The position numbers and the translations under genes are program-made. Below, in pieces: positions 1-5,628 of a stretch of 10,124 bases of DNA. Source of the DNA: an uncultured Collinsella sp. (GTDB taxonomy: Bacteria > Actinomycetota > Coriobacteriia > Coriobacteriales > Coriobacteriaceae); the NCBI GenBank assembly GCA_900541205.1, contig UQIV01000037.1, forward strand, positions 1 through 10,124. The letters run 5' to 3'. The notes under the pieces are model-generated. The model ran no database searches, had not been told where the DNA came from, and worked only from the letters and a program-made list of their open reading frames with translations. The stretch's first letter is position 1. Each line of letters begins with the position of its first letter.

Positions 1-3
1 ATG

Positions 4-64
4 TTTTTTTTTTGTTTGAATTTTTTGATTGGGTATGGTCTGTTATTTGCGGGGGGGGCGGGGG
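4..64. repeat. Cluster of homopolymer tracts (T10, T6, G8, G5)
   Basis: Four mononucleotide runs lie within 61 bases: T at 4-13, T at 21-26, G at 51-58 and G at 60-64. Such runs are rare in GC-rich, codon-biased DNA and are prone to slippage in replication and in sequencing. They lie about 190 bp before the first supported gene, so an effect on that gene's promoter is not evident. Confidence 0.7.
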
Positions 65-206
65 TGCTTGCTTTGTTTTGATATGTTGGGGTTGCCAATT
101 TCTAAAAAAATGGTTGGAACTCGGGCCCTCGTCCGTGAACTCTTCCGCTGGGCGAGCCATAGACGCCGCGCGCCGATGCGATAAAGCAGTGGCTTGAAAT
201 TGGTGC

Positions 207-244
207 TATATTCAGCATGAGTTGTTTAATGCTAGTACGGGAGG
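207..244 (+). promoter_or_regulatory. Possible -10 box and ribosome binding site of the 250-741 gene
   Basis: TATATT at 207-212 is a fair -10 element. No convincing -35 sits 16-18 bp upstream (the TTGAAA at 194-199 is only 7 bp away). The GGGAGG at 239-244, five bases before ATG 250, is a clear Shine-Dalgarno and decides the start of the next gene. The promoter assignment is weak and the ribosome binding site is strong. Confidence 0.35.
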
Positions 245-249
245 CTGAT

Positions 250-741
250 ATGGGGCTGTTCAAGAAGAAAAACCCGCAGGATGCCTTTGATCCCGATGTG
301 TTTACCATCACGGATACGATTTTGGACCCGCCGCGGTTTACATTTTTGCCGGCTATCTACCAGGATGCCACGCGCCGCAAGTGGGCCGTGCATCAGCGCG
401 GCGGCGAGCCGAAGATTTTTGACTATGCGGATGTGCTGCAGTGCGAGATTGTCGAGACCGGAAATCCCGAGGATGTGCCGGAGCTTAGCAATCGCGAACT
501 AGCTCAGCAGATTTTGATTAATCCAGCTCAGGCTACCAAAAACAATGCTGCCAAGCGTAATATGTGCCTTGGTATGGGTGTCATCGTTGCCGTGCAAACC
601 GGCGAGGATGAGATTTCGAAGCTTGAGATTCCGGTGACCGCGGGCGAAGTCAAGCGAGACTCCGGCCTATATCGGTCGTATCGGAACGTTGCGGAGCAGA
701 TCAAAGAAGCCTTCGACGCCATGGGGCGTCCGGAGCAATGA
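250..741 (+). CDS. Hypothetical protein, small and soluble, unknown function
   Basis: The protein has 163 residues from ATG 250, chosen because GGGAGG lies five bases upstream; an in-frame ATG at 217 lacks a comparable site. It begins with a short basic stretch (MGLFKKK), has no signal peptide or membrane segment, and ends in an acidic, amphipathic helix-like region. The middle part, with Arg-Lys-Trp near residue 43 followed by a Phe-Asp-Tyr-Ala-Asp-Val-Leu motif and Glu-Ile-Val-Glu, resembles the PH-like segment found in DUF4428/SHOCT-type proteins of Firmicutes and Actinobacteria. The zinc-binding cysteines of DUF4428 are absent, so this is only a loose resemblance. It lies 35 bp before the two regulators in the same direction and may share their transcript. 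I cannot assign a function. Confidence 0.8.
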   Translation: MGLFKKKNPQDAFDPDVFTITDTILDPPRFTFLPAIYQDATRRKWAVHQRGGEPKIFDYADVLQCEIVETGNPEDVPELSNRELAQQILINPAQATKNNAAKRNMCLGMGVIVAVQTGEDEISKLEIPVTAGEVKRDSGLYRSYRNVAEQIKEAFDAMGRPEQ

Positions 742-776
742 TGCCTGCAGCATCAAGCGGTTGAGGAGCCGTGCCC

Positions 777-1544
777 ATGCCGAGTGAACCATATGCGATT
801 CCGCCCAAAGATTGCGCCTTTGAGGGCATTCTTTGGTATATCAATCATTATGACCTGCAGGGTGGCGACCGGCTGCCCGCCGAGCGTGTGCTCTGTGAAG
901 AGCTGGGCGTGTCGCGCACGGCGTTGCGTGCTGCGATCATGCGCCTTATTTCGTGCGGAACTTTGGAAAGCCGCCGCGGTTCGGGCACCTATGTGTGTCC
1001 TCCCAAACCGCTGAACATCTTTCAGGAAACATGGAACTATACGCAGGCGGTGGAGAGGGTTGGCTCAAAGTCGACCGCACGCCTGGTTTGGTCCAAGGTC
1101 GTGTACGCCGATATCGATCTGGCCCAAAAGGCCCAGATCGACCTGGGCATGCCGCTTTTCTGCATTCGACGTGTGCGCGTGGTTAATGGTTCCCCGGCGT
1201 CGATTGAGACGGCCCACGTCAATCTGTCTTTGTGCCCCTCGCTTCCCGATCACGATTTTGAGCAGGAAAGCCTCTACGACGTTTTGCTCAAAGAAGGGAA
1301 TGTCCATGTGACGCACGGCAAGGAGCATATTTCCATCAGCCGTCTGAACGCCGACGAGGCCAAGTTGCTGGGTGCTCAGGAGGGCACGCCGGTGTTTTAC
1401 AAGGCTTCGCACGAGCGTGACGAGAACGATGGCTTTGTCGAGTATTGCAAGTCCGTGATTCTGCCGACCAAGTATCGTTTTGCCGATAACGGCGAGGCAG
1501 ACGGCGTTGCGACGAAGGTAGGTGTCGAATGGCTGATGCAGTAG
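777..1544 (+). CDS. GntR-family transcriptional regulator, HutC subfamily (first of a tandem pair)
   Basis: The protein has 255 residues from ATG 777. GAGGAG at 763-768 sits 8 bases before this ATG but only 2 before the in-frame GTG at 771, so the ATG is preferred. Residues about 14-73 form the GntR winged helix: a LPAE turn at 33-36, the recognition region with Leu-Gly-Val-Ser-Arg-Thr at 43-48, and the wing Arg-Arg-Gly-Ser-Gly-Thr-Tyr at 66-72. Residues from about 85 onward fit a UTRA ligand-binding domain (Val-Asn-Gly-Ser-Pro-Ala-Ser-Ile-Glu pattern). HutC-type regulators bind small ligands such as sugar phosphates and release DNA. The E. coli frl operon for fructoselysine has such a regulator (FrlR). 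The likely targets here are the GGTATYA boxes before the three downstream operons, but this is inference. The gene overlaps the next one by 16 bases. Confidence 0.9.
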   Translation: MPSEPYAIPPKDCAFEGILWYINHYDLQGGDRLPAERVLCEELGVSRTALRAAIMRLISCGTLESRRGSGTYVCPPKPLNIFQETWNYTQAVERVGSKSTARLVWSKVVYADIDLAQKAQIDLGMPLFCIRRVRVVNGSPASIETAHVNLSLCPSLPDHDFEQESLYDVLLKEGNVHVTHGKEHISISRLNADEAKLLGAQEGTPVFYKASHERDENDGFVEYCKSVILPTKYRFADNGEADGVATKVGVEWLMQ

Positions 1545-2242
1545 AAGACTTGCCGGTTTACAAACAAATTCGCCGCTGCATTGCGGAGCGAATCGAGCGC
1601 GGCGACTACCCGACGGGCTCGATGATTCCGTCCGAAAACGAGCTGGCCGAGGAGTTTGGCACGACGCGCCTGACAATCCGAAGTGCCATGGACGAGCTGG
1701 TCAAAAGTGGCCAGATTCGTCGCGTGCAGGGCAAGGGCGCCTTTGTGGGACACAAGTGGTTTGACGAGCACGAACGCAAGGGCGGCTTCCGTCAGTCGGT
1801 TCTGGCGTCGGGCGCGACGCCGTCGGTGCGCATTCTGGCGCGCTCCAAACGCTACGCCGGCCCGTATTACGCCGACCTGTTTGGCATCGCCGAGGACGAT
1901 CTGCTTTACTCGGTGCGCCGTCTCAACTGCATTGATGGGGAGCCCGTGTCGATTGAGATGACGCTGATTCCGTGTCTGCTGTTTCCGGGCATCGAAGACG
2001 TGGACATTTCGGTCTTCAGCCTGTTCGAGACCTACGACATGTTGGGGCGCAAACCGGACAAGTCGATTGAGAAACTCGATATTGAAGCGCTGGGCGCACG
2101 CGATGCGAGTTTGCTCAATCTTGAGCCGGGCGACCTGGCGCTCGTACTGGAATGCATGACCTATGACTCGAGTGGGCAGGCGATCGAGCATGCCAAGTCT
2201 TTTAACCGCGGTGATGCCGGCGGATATACCTACAACTATTAG
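1529..2242 (+). CDS. GntR-family transcriptional regulator, HutC subfamily (second of a tandem pair)
   Basis: The protein has 237 residues. ATG 1529 lies inside the end of the preceding gene, with a GGTAGG-type ribosome binding site about 7 bases upstream, so the two are probably translationally coupled. The N-terminal domain (about residues 8-74) is a textbook GntR winged helix: Ile-Pro-Ser-Glu-Asn-Glu-Leu-Ala, then Phe-Gly-Thr-Thr-Arg-Leu-Thr-Ile-Arg, then the wing Gln-Gly-Lys-Gly-Ala-Phe-Val. The rest fits a UTRA effector domain (Asp-Gly-Glu-Pro-Val-Ser-Ile-Glu motif). It is clearly a paralogue of the first regulator rather than a copy, because DNA and protein differ throughout, so the two probably sense different ligands. 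A terminator follows at 2249-2283. The sequence does not show whether it represses or activates, nor which ligand it binds. Confidence 0.92.
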   Translation: MADAVEDLPVYKQIRRCIAERIERGDYPTGSMIPSENELAEEFGTTRLTIRSAMDELVKSGQIRRVQGKGAFVGHKWFDEHERKGGFRQSVLASGATPSVRILARSKRYAGPYYADLFGIAEDDLLYSVRRLNCIDGEPVSIEMTLIPCLLFPGIEDVDISVFSLFETYDMLGRKPDKSIEKLDIEALGARDASLLNLEPGDLALVLECMTYDSSGQAIEHAKSFNRGDAGGYTYNY

Positions 2243-2248
2243 CGTCTA

Positions 2249-2283
2249 GAGCATCCTCGTGCACGGCGGGGTGCTCATTTTTT
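2249..2283 (+). terminator. Intrinsic terminator after the regulator pair
   Basis: GAGCATCC at 2249-2256 pairs with GGGTGCTC at 2269-2276 (8 bp with one G-U), followed by A and T6 at 2278-2283. It starts 6 bases after the stop codon of the second regulator and separates the regulators from the metabolic genes. Confidence 0.85.
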
Positions 2284-2322
2284 ACGGACATGTGTCGCAT
2301 GACCGATGAACGGCAAAAACTG

Positions 2323-2401
2323 ACCGTCTACCGAGAGGGGAGGATGAAATCAAAAAATCGGTATTAAAAACGGCTAACCTGTAATCGTTCACTGGTATTA
2401 A
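2323..2401 (+). promoter_or_regulatory. Promoter/operator region of the SIS1-EIIA-EIIB operon
   Basis: Three elements recur in the same order before the genes at 4855 and 7667. ACCGTCTACCG at 2323-2333 is an ACCG direct repeat with a 7-bp period. GGTATTAA occurs at 2360-2367 and again at 2394-2401, 34 bp apart. The GGTAT core is typical of half-sites bound by GntR/HutC regulators. A possible -10 is TGTAAT at 2380-2385, between the two boxes; no canonical -35 is visible, and the -10 is weaker than the TATAAT of the other two promoters. The start codon is about 115 bp further down, leaving a leader in which I see no named riboswitch. Operator function is inferred from recurrence. Confidence 0.55.
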
Positions 2402-2517
2402 GAGCCTTTGAATTGTTGAGCTTGGGGCCAAGATGTCCACAAGGTTAAGCGGCGAGACGGGGCGGCAAGCCTGTCCATTCCGTGCGACAATTCAAACTGC
2501 TCGTGAAAGGAGCGGGA

Positions 2518-3050
2518 ATGAAGGAGACCGAGAAGATCGAGATCATGCACTTCGACCAGGAGGGCTACCTCGAGGACGGCAGGAACGTCTACGAGGCCGG
2601 CAAGCGGATGACCGCCCTGGCCGACCGCGTGCACGAGGAGGGCTACGACGCCGTCTTCCTGATGGGCGTCGGCGGCACCTGGGACGAGTTCATGCAGCTC
2701 GAGTACCTCATGAACAAGTTCGGCGACCGCGACCTCGAGGTCTACCTGATCCACGCCGCCGAGTGGAACGTCATGGGCCACAAGCGCATGACCGACAGGT
2801 CCGTCGTGCTGACCGCCTCCGAGTCCGGCACCACCCCCGAGGTGCTCGAGGCCGTCGGCAAGATGAGGGAGATGGGCGTGCGCGTCTTCGCCATGACCAA
2901 CCCCGAGGGCAAGATCGGGCAGGCCGTGGGCGCCGAGAACTGCGTCATGATGGCCTCCGACCACGGCGCCGGCGGCTGCGAGAAGGGCTACTACCTCGCC
3001 GACTGCTTCGGCCTGCGCCTGCTCAACCGCCGCGGCTGCTTCCCCAAGTT
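2518..3050 (+). repeat. 533-bp perfect direct repeat, copy A (5' half of SIS1)
   Basis: By eye this is identical, base for base, to 7667-8199. It begins at the start codon (the base before it differs, and the upstream DNA is unrelated) and ends within codon 178, after which synonymous changes appear at once. Confidence 0.92.
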
Positions 3051-3579
3051 CGACCTGTTCATCGAGCAGACGAAGGACGTCTGGAAGGACATGCTCGACA
3101 TCCGCAAGCGCTTCGAGCCGCGCGCCGAGGAGCTCGCCAGGAAGTACGCGCTGGCCGACTACACCATGTTCATCGGCTCGGGCGCGCTGTGGGGCGAGAC
3201 CATCCTGTACTCCATGTGCCTGCTCGAGGAGATGCAGTGGAAGCGCATCCGCCACATCACCTCGCACGACTTCTTCCACGGCACGCTCGAGCTGCTCGAG
3301 CCCGGCGTCCCGGTGTTCCTGTTCATGGGAGAGGACGAGTGCCGCGCCCTCGACGAGCGCGTCCGCGCCTTCCTCACCAGCGGCGTGACCGGCGACGAGG
3401 ACTACGTCATCATCGACACCGCCGAGTACGCGATCCCGGGCCTGGACGACGACTTCCGCGTCATCGTGTCCCCCTGGATCCTGTCCGTGCTGACCACCGA
3501 CCGCCTCGCGCGCAACTACGAGCTGGTCACCAAGCACAACCTCAAGTACCGCCGCTACTACCACCAGTTCGACTACTAA
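2518..3579 (+). CDS. SIS-domain sugar-amine 6-phosphate deglycase (FrlB/GfrF-like), copy 1
   Basis: The protein has 353 residues from ATG 2518, with AAAGGAG five bases upstream. Two SIS domains span roughly residues 30-175 and 205-340. The first contains Thr-Ala-Ser-Glu-Ser-Gly-Thr-Thr-Pro-Glu at 99-108, the usual SIS phosphosugar loop. Glu238 and His254 (in Phe-Phe-His-Gly-Thr-Leu-Glu) are 16 residues apart and match the Glu/His pair catalytic in FraB and present in FrlB. The Glu-Pro-Gly-Val-Pro stretch at 261-265 and the C-terminal Tyr-Arg-Arg-Tyr-Tyr at 344-348 are also FrlB-like. The family cleaves fructoselysine-, glucoselysine- or fructose-asparagine-6-phosphate into a hexose phosphate and the amine in the cytoplasm. 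The exact substrate cannot be read from the sequence. EIIA follows 21 bp downstream. Third codon positions are almost all G or C, more so than in the neighbours. Codons 1-177 are identical in DNA to copy 2. Confidence 0.85.
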   Translation: MKETEKIEIMHFDQEGYLEDGRNVYEAGKRMTALADRVHEEGYDAVFLMGVGGTWDEFMQLEYLMNKFGDRDLEVYLIHAAEWNVMGHKRMTDRSVVLTASESGTTPEVLEAVGKMREMGVRVFAMTNPEGKIGQAVGAENCVMMASDHGAGGCEKGYYLADCFGLRLLNRRGCFPKFDLFIEQTKDVWKDMLDIRKRFEPRAEELARKYALADYTMFIGSGALWGETILYSMCLLEEMQWKRIRHITSHDFFHGTLELLEPGVPVFLFMGEDECRALDERVRAFLTSGVTGDEDYVIIDTAEYAIPGLDDDFRVIVSPWILSVLTTDRLARNYELVTKHNLKYRRYYHQFDY

Positions 3580-3600
3580 TTCCATTTGGGGGAAACCGCA

Positions 3601-4020
3601 ATGAGGCAATACATCTTTGCCAGCCACGCGCATTTTGCGACCGGCATCAAAGAGAGCACCGAGCTGCTCTCGGGCGCGCGCGATAACGTCCACGACCTGT
3701 CGATGTTTGTCGACGGCCGCACCGACGTCGCCGAGGAGGCCGCCAAGCTCCTGGCGACCTTCGACCCCGCCGACGACGTAATCGTGTGCACCGACCTGTT
3801 TGGCGGCAGCGTCAACAACGAGTTCACCAAGATCGTCCAGACGCGCCCCAACACCTACCTGGTTGCCAACATGAATCTGCCGCTGCTGATCCAGCTGCTC
3901 TTTTCGGACCAGGAGGCTCCCGCCGATCAGGTTATCCGCGAGATCCTCGCGGCTGACGACACGCGCGTCAAGTTTGTCAACGACCTGCTGACCGATGCGG
4001 ATGACGAGGAAGAGTTCTAG
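3601..4020 (+). CDS. PTS mannose-family EIIA component (set 1)
   Basis: The protein has 139 residues. ATG 3601 has GGGGGA at 3588-3593, and it starts 21 bp after SIS1. It is a single EIIA domain like the N-terminal part of E. coli ManX. Ala-Ser-His-Ala-His-Phe near the start aligns with the ManX Gly-Thr-His-Gly, making His9 the likely site phosphorylated by HPr. Cys-Thr-Asp-Leu-Phe-Gly-Gly-Ser at about residues 62-69 matches the ManX Val-Asp-Thr-Trp-Gly-Gly-Ser. It would pass phosphate to the EIIB encoded 57 bp downstream. The last residues are strongly acidic. ManX carries A and B fused; here they are separate. A close paralogue lies at 8817-9233. Confidence 0.92.
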   Translation: MRQYIFASHAHFATGIKESTELLSGARDNVHDLSMFVDGRTDVAEEAAKLLATFDPADDVIVCTDLFGGSVNNEFTKIVQTRPNTYLVANMNLPLLIQLLFSDQEAPADQVIREILAADDTRVKFVNDLLTDADDEEEF

Positions 4021-4041
4021 TCACCGCCTGCTATTAATGGG

Positions 4042-4072
4042 GCCGGGTTTCCGGCATGAGACCTTTGGGGGT
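4042..4072 (+). other. Small intercistronic hairpins before EIIB (set 1)
   Basis: GCCGG at 4042-4046 pairs with CCGGC at 4051-4055 around a 4-base loop. GACC at 4060-4063 can pair with GGTC at 4069-4072, which would bury part of the GGGGG ribosome binding site (4067-4071) of the next gene. There is no U tract, so this is not a terminator. The stems are short, and a role in translation or mRNA stability is only a possibility. Confidence 0.3.
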
Positions 4073-4077
4073 CAATC

Positions 4078-4560
4078 ATGATTCAACTGCTTCGCGTCGA
4101 CCATCGTCTGCTTCATGGCCAGGTGGCCGTCTCTTGGGTCCAGGGCTTGGGCTCCGACTGCATCTTCTGCGTTGGCGACAAGGTTGCCAACGATCCCGTC
4201 TGGAAGACTACGCTCAAGATGGGAAAGCCGGCCAACGTCAAGCTCGTCATCAAGGACATGGAGCACGCCATCGAGGCCATCAACTCCGGTGTTACCGATA
4301 AGTACAAGATGATCATCTGCGTCGCCAGCATCGCCGAGGCCAAGCAGCTTGTCGACGGCTGCCCGCAGATCACCTCCATCAACCTGGGCAACACCAAGTC
4401 CAAGGACGAGCAGCGTCCCGATGCCCGTAAGATCTCCCGCCAGATCTTTGTGACTGCTGCCGAGGAAGAGGACATTCGCGAGCTCGTCGACCGCGGTGTC
4501 GAGGTCGAGATTCGCGCTCTGGCCGACGATCCCAAGGTCGATGCCCTAAGCGCCCTCTAA
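4078..4560 (+). CDS. PTS mannose/fructose/sorbose-family EIIB component (set 1)
   Basis: The protein has 160 residues from ATG 4078, with GGGGG at 4067-4071 six bases upstream. The N-terminus Arg-Val-Asp-His-Arg-Leu-Leu-His-Gly-Gln matches the ManX IIB signature Arg-Ile-Asp-Asp-Arg-Leu-Ile-His-Gly-Gln, and His13 is the expected phosphorylation site. Length and the Thr-Ser-Ile-Asn-Leu-Gly-Asn segment near residues 98-104 are normal for the family. It takes phosphate from EIIA and gives it to the sugar carried by EIIC/EIID in the membrane. It is the last gene of the first operon; the EIIC and EIID genes follow but behind their own promoter. A hairpin at 4572-4594 lies just after the stop. Confidence 0.93.
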   Translation: MIQLLRVDHRLLHGQVAVSWVQGLGSDCIFCVGDKVANDPVWKTTLKMGKPANVKLVIKDMEHAIEAINSGVTDKYKMIICVASIAEAKQLVDGCPQITSINLGNTKSKDEQRPDARKISRQIFVTAAEEEDIRELVDRGVEVEIRALADDPKVDALSAL

Positions 4561-4571
4561 TTGGGAACCAC

Positions 4572-4594
4572 GGGCGGCGCGCACGGCGCCGCCC
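4572..4594 (+). terminator. GC-rich hairpin after EIIB (set 1)
   Basis: GGGCGGCGC at 4572-4580 and GCGCCGCCC at 4586-4594 form a perfect 9-bp stem with a 5-base loop, 11 bases past the stop codon. The sequence after it (CTATTCG) is not T-rich, so termination may be incomplete. It may instead protect the mRNA 3' end or allow read-through into the EIIC gene. Confidence 0.5.
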
Positions 4595-4641
4595 CTATTC
4601 GTGGGCGTACCGGATTAACGCTTTACCCGTTACCCCCATCT

Positions 4642-4717
4642 ACCGTTCACCGGGAGTACACGCCCGTTGAGCGATTGGTATTAAATAGTTTTCGCATGAC
4701 TATATAATTGGTATCAA
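4642..4717 (+). promoter_or_regulatory. Promoter/operator region of the EIIC-EIID unit
   Basis: ACCGTTCACCG at 4642-4652 is an ACCG direct repeat. GGTATTAA follows at 4677-4684 within GATTGGTATTAAATA, 15 bases identical to 7572-7586. TATAAT at 4703-4708 is a perfect -10, and GGTATCAA at 4710-4717 directly follows it, within TATAATTGGTATCA, 14 bases identical to 7604-7617. The second box therefore lies over the expected transcription start, where a bound repressor would block initiation. The first box overlaps the -35 region (TTAAAT at 4681-4686, poor match). The ACCG repeat would sit about 60-70 bp upstream of the start, a usual place for an activator. The boxes are seen directly; their function is inferred. 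Confidence 0.75.
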
Positions 4718-4725
4718 ATCATTTG

Positions 4726-4755
4726 CACCGGTTTAGGTGTTAACAGCACACCGGT
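4726..4755 (+). promoter_or_regulatory. Repeat and small hairpin in the EIIC leader
   Basis: CACCGGT occurs twice, at 4726-4732 and 4749-4755. Between them GGTGT at 4736-4740 can pair with ACACC at 4748-4752 across a 7-base loop. The element falls in the first part of an approximately 140-base untranslated leader. I recognise no riboswitch class, and the function is unknown. Confidence 0.3.
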
Positions 4756-4854
4756 ACAAGCTGGATCTGTCTGGGCGATTGTCGGCATGGAAAAGGGCGC
4801 GCTGACAAGTCGGGAATCGCCGCGCGGATCCAAGAGGGATCAAAGGGAGGAACA

Positions 4855-5628
4855 ATGCTTGTTCAAGCGATCCTCATCGGACTTATCGCTGCCTTCGGTA
4901 AGCTCGATTATCAGCTCGGTACGCTCTATGCGTTCCGCCCGATCGTTCTGTGCCCGCTCGTCGGCATAGTCCTCGGGGACCTGCAGTCCGGCCTCGCCAT
5001 CGGTGCGAGCCTCGAGCTGCTCTTCATGGGTTCAATCTCCATCGGCGCTTACGTGCCGCCCGATGAGTGTATTGGCGGTGTGCTCGCCTGCGCCTTCGCT
5101 ATTCAGCTGGGTCAGAGCACCGAGGCCGCTATCGCGCTCGCGATGCCCATCGCCACTCTGTGCCTGGCCATTAAGAACGTCGTCAACGCCGGTATGCCCC
5201 TTCTGGTCGACCGTGCCGACGTCTTTGCCAGCAAGGGTAACCTCAAGGGTATCTACGCTATGCACTGGATTATCGGTCTCGTGATTGTCGTCCTGGCCTT
5301 TATCCTGTGCTCGGTCTCCTTCTATCTGGGTGCCGACGCCGTTCAGGGCCTGCTCGACTTCATCCCGACGTTCGTCCTCGATGGCTTTGGCGTCGCAGCC
5401 AACATCCTGCCTGCCATGGGCTTCGCCATGCTCGGCCGTCTGGTGCTTACCAAGCAGCTCGTGCCGTTCTACTTCCTGGGCTTCCTGCTGTGCTCCTATG
5501 CCAACGTGCCCGTCCTCGGCGTCGCCCTGATCGCAATCATCATCGGCATCGACAAGTACGACCTGCTGGGCCTTGGTGGCGCCCAGTCCCAGCTTTCTGT
5601 GGAAGGGGATGAGGACGATGACTTCTAA
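4855..5628 (+). CDS. PTS mannose/fructose/sorbose-family EIIC component (set 1)
   Basis: The protein has 257 residues, close to ManY (about 266). ATG 4855 follows GGGAGG at 4845-4850. It is a hydrophobic multi-span membrane protein, with several helices from residue 5 to about 245 and a short acidic C-terminal tail. The Arg-Pro-Ile-Val-Leu-Cys-Pro-Leu-Val-Gly segment at about 28-37 and Gly-Ser-Ile-Ser-Ile-Gly-Ala-Tyr-Val-Pro-Pro-Asp at about 59-70 are typical of EII-Sor family IIC proteins. Together with EIID it forms the sugar channel in the membrane. Its EIIA and EIIB partners are most likely those at 3601-4560. It overlaps EIID by 11 bases, so translation is probably coupled. Specificity for an Amadori compound is inferred from the neighbouring deglycase and epimerase genes. 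Confidence 0.93.
   Translation: MLVQAILIGLIAAFGKLDYQLGTLYAFRPIVLCPLVGIVLGDLQSGLAIGASLELLFMGSISIGAYVPPDECIGGVLACAFAIQLGQSTEAAIALAMPIATLCLAIKNVVNAGMPLLVDRADVFASKGNLKGIYAMHWIIGLVIVVLAFILCSVSFYLGADAVQGLLDFIPTFVLDGFGVAANILPAMGFAMLGRLVLTKQLVPFYFLGFLLCSYANVPVLGVALIAIIIGIDKYDLLGLGGAQSQLSVEGDEDDDF

Larger units (their letters stand above)
1..249. other. Low-complexity leader region without a supported gene
   Basis: The first 100 bases are T- and G-rich, unlike the rest of the window: T10 at 4-13, T6 at 21-26, G8 at 51-58 followed by C and G5 at 60-64. A frame open from the left edge ends at TGA 79-81 and would read as a short hydrophobic peptide, so the tail of an upstream membrane protein is possible. 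T-rich DNA gives hydrophobic peptides by chance, however, and the codon choice (TTT, GGG) is unlike the neighbouring genes. From 120 to 249 the composition returns to normal. I see no tRNA, no clear terminator and no good coding frame on either strand. Confidence 0.5.

Noticed and set aside
12..197. Open frame of 61 codons at the left edge starting with TTG
   Set aside because: No ribosome binding site, composition driven by the T and G runs, and the second half looks like random GC-rich sequence.
833..844. TTGGTATATCAA, operator-like, inside the first regulator gene
   Set aside because: It lies within coding sequence at about residues 20-23, has no partner box at 33-35 bp and no promoter nearby. 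Probably chance.
2344..2367. Seven-codon ORF after a GGGGAGG sequence in the SIS1 leader
   Set aside because: It overlaps the first GGTATTAA box and lies upstream of the likely transcription start, so it would not be in the main transcript. No similar peptide occurs before the other two operons.
2398..3693. Long open frame on the minus strand opposite SIS1 (and its twin at 7580-8743)
   Set aside because: The translation is dominated by Val, Leu, Ala, Gly, His and Glu, as expected from reading a G/C-ending codon gene backwards. It has no ribosome binding site or recognisable domain and runs across the promoter region.
5573..5617. Upstream in-frame starts for EIID
   Set aside because: They would extend EIID further into the end of EIIC; the start at 5618 has the right spacing from GGAAGGGG and gives the usual N-terminus.
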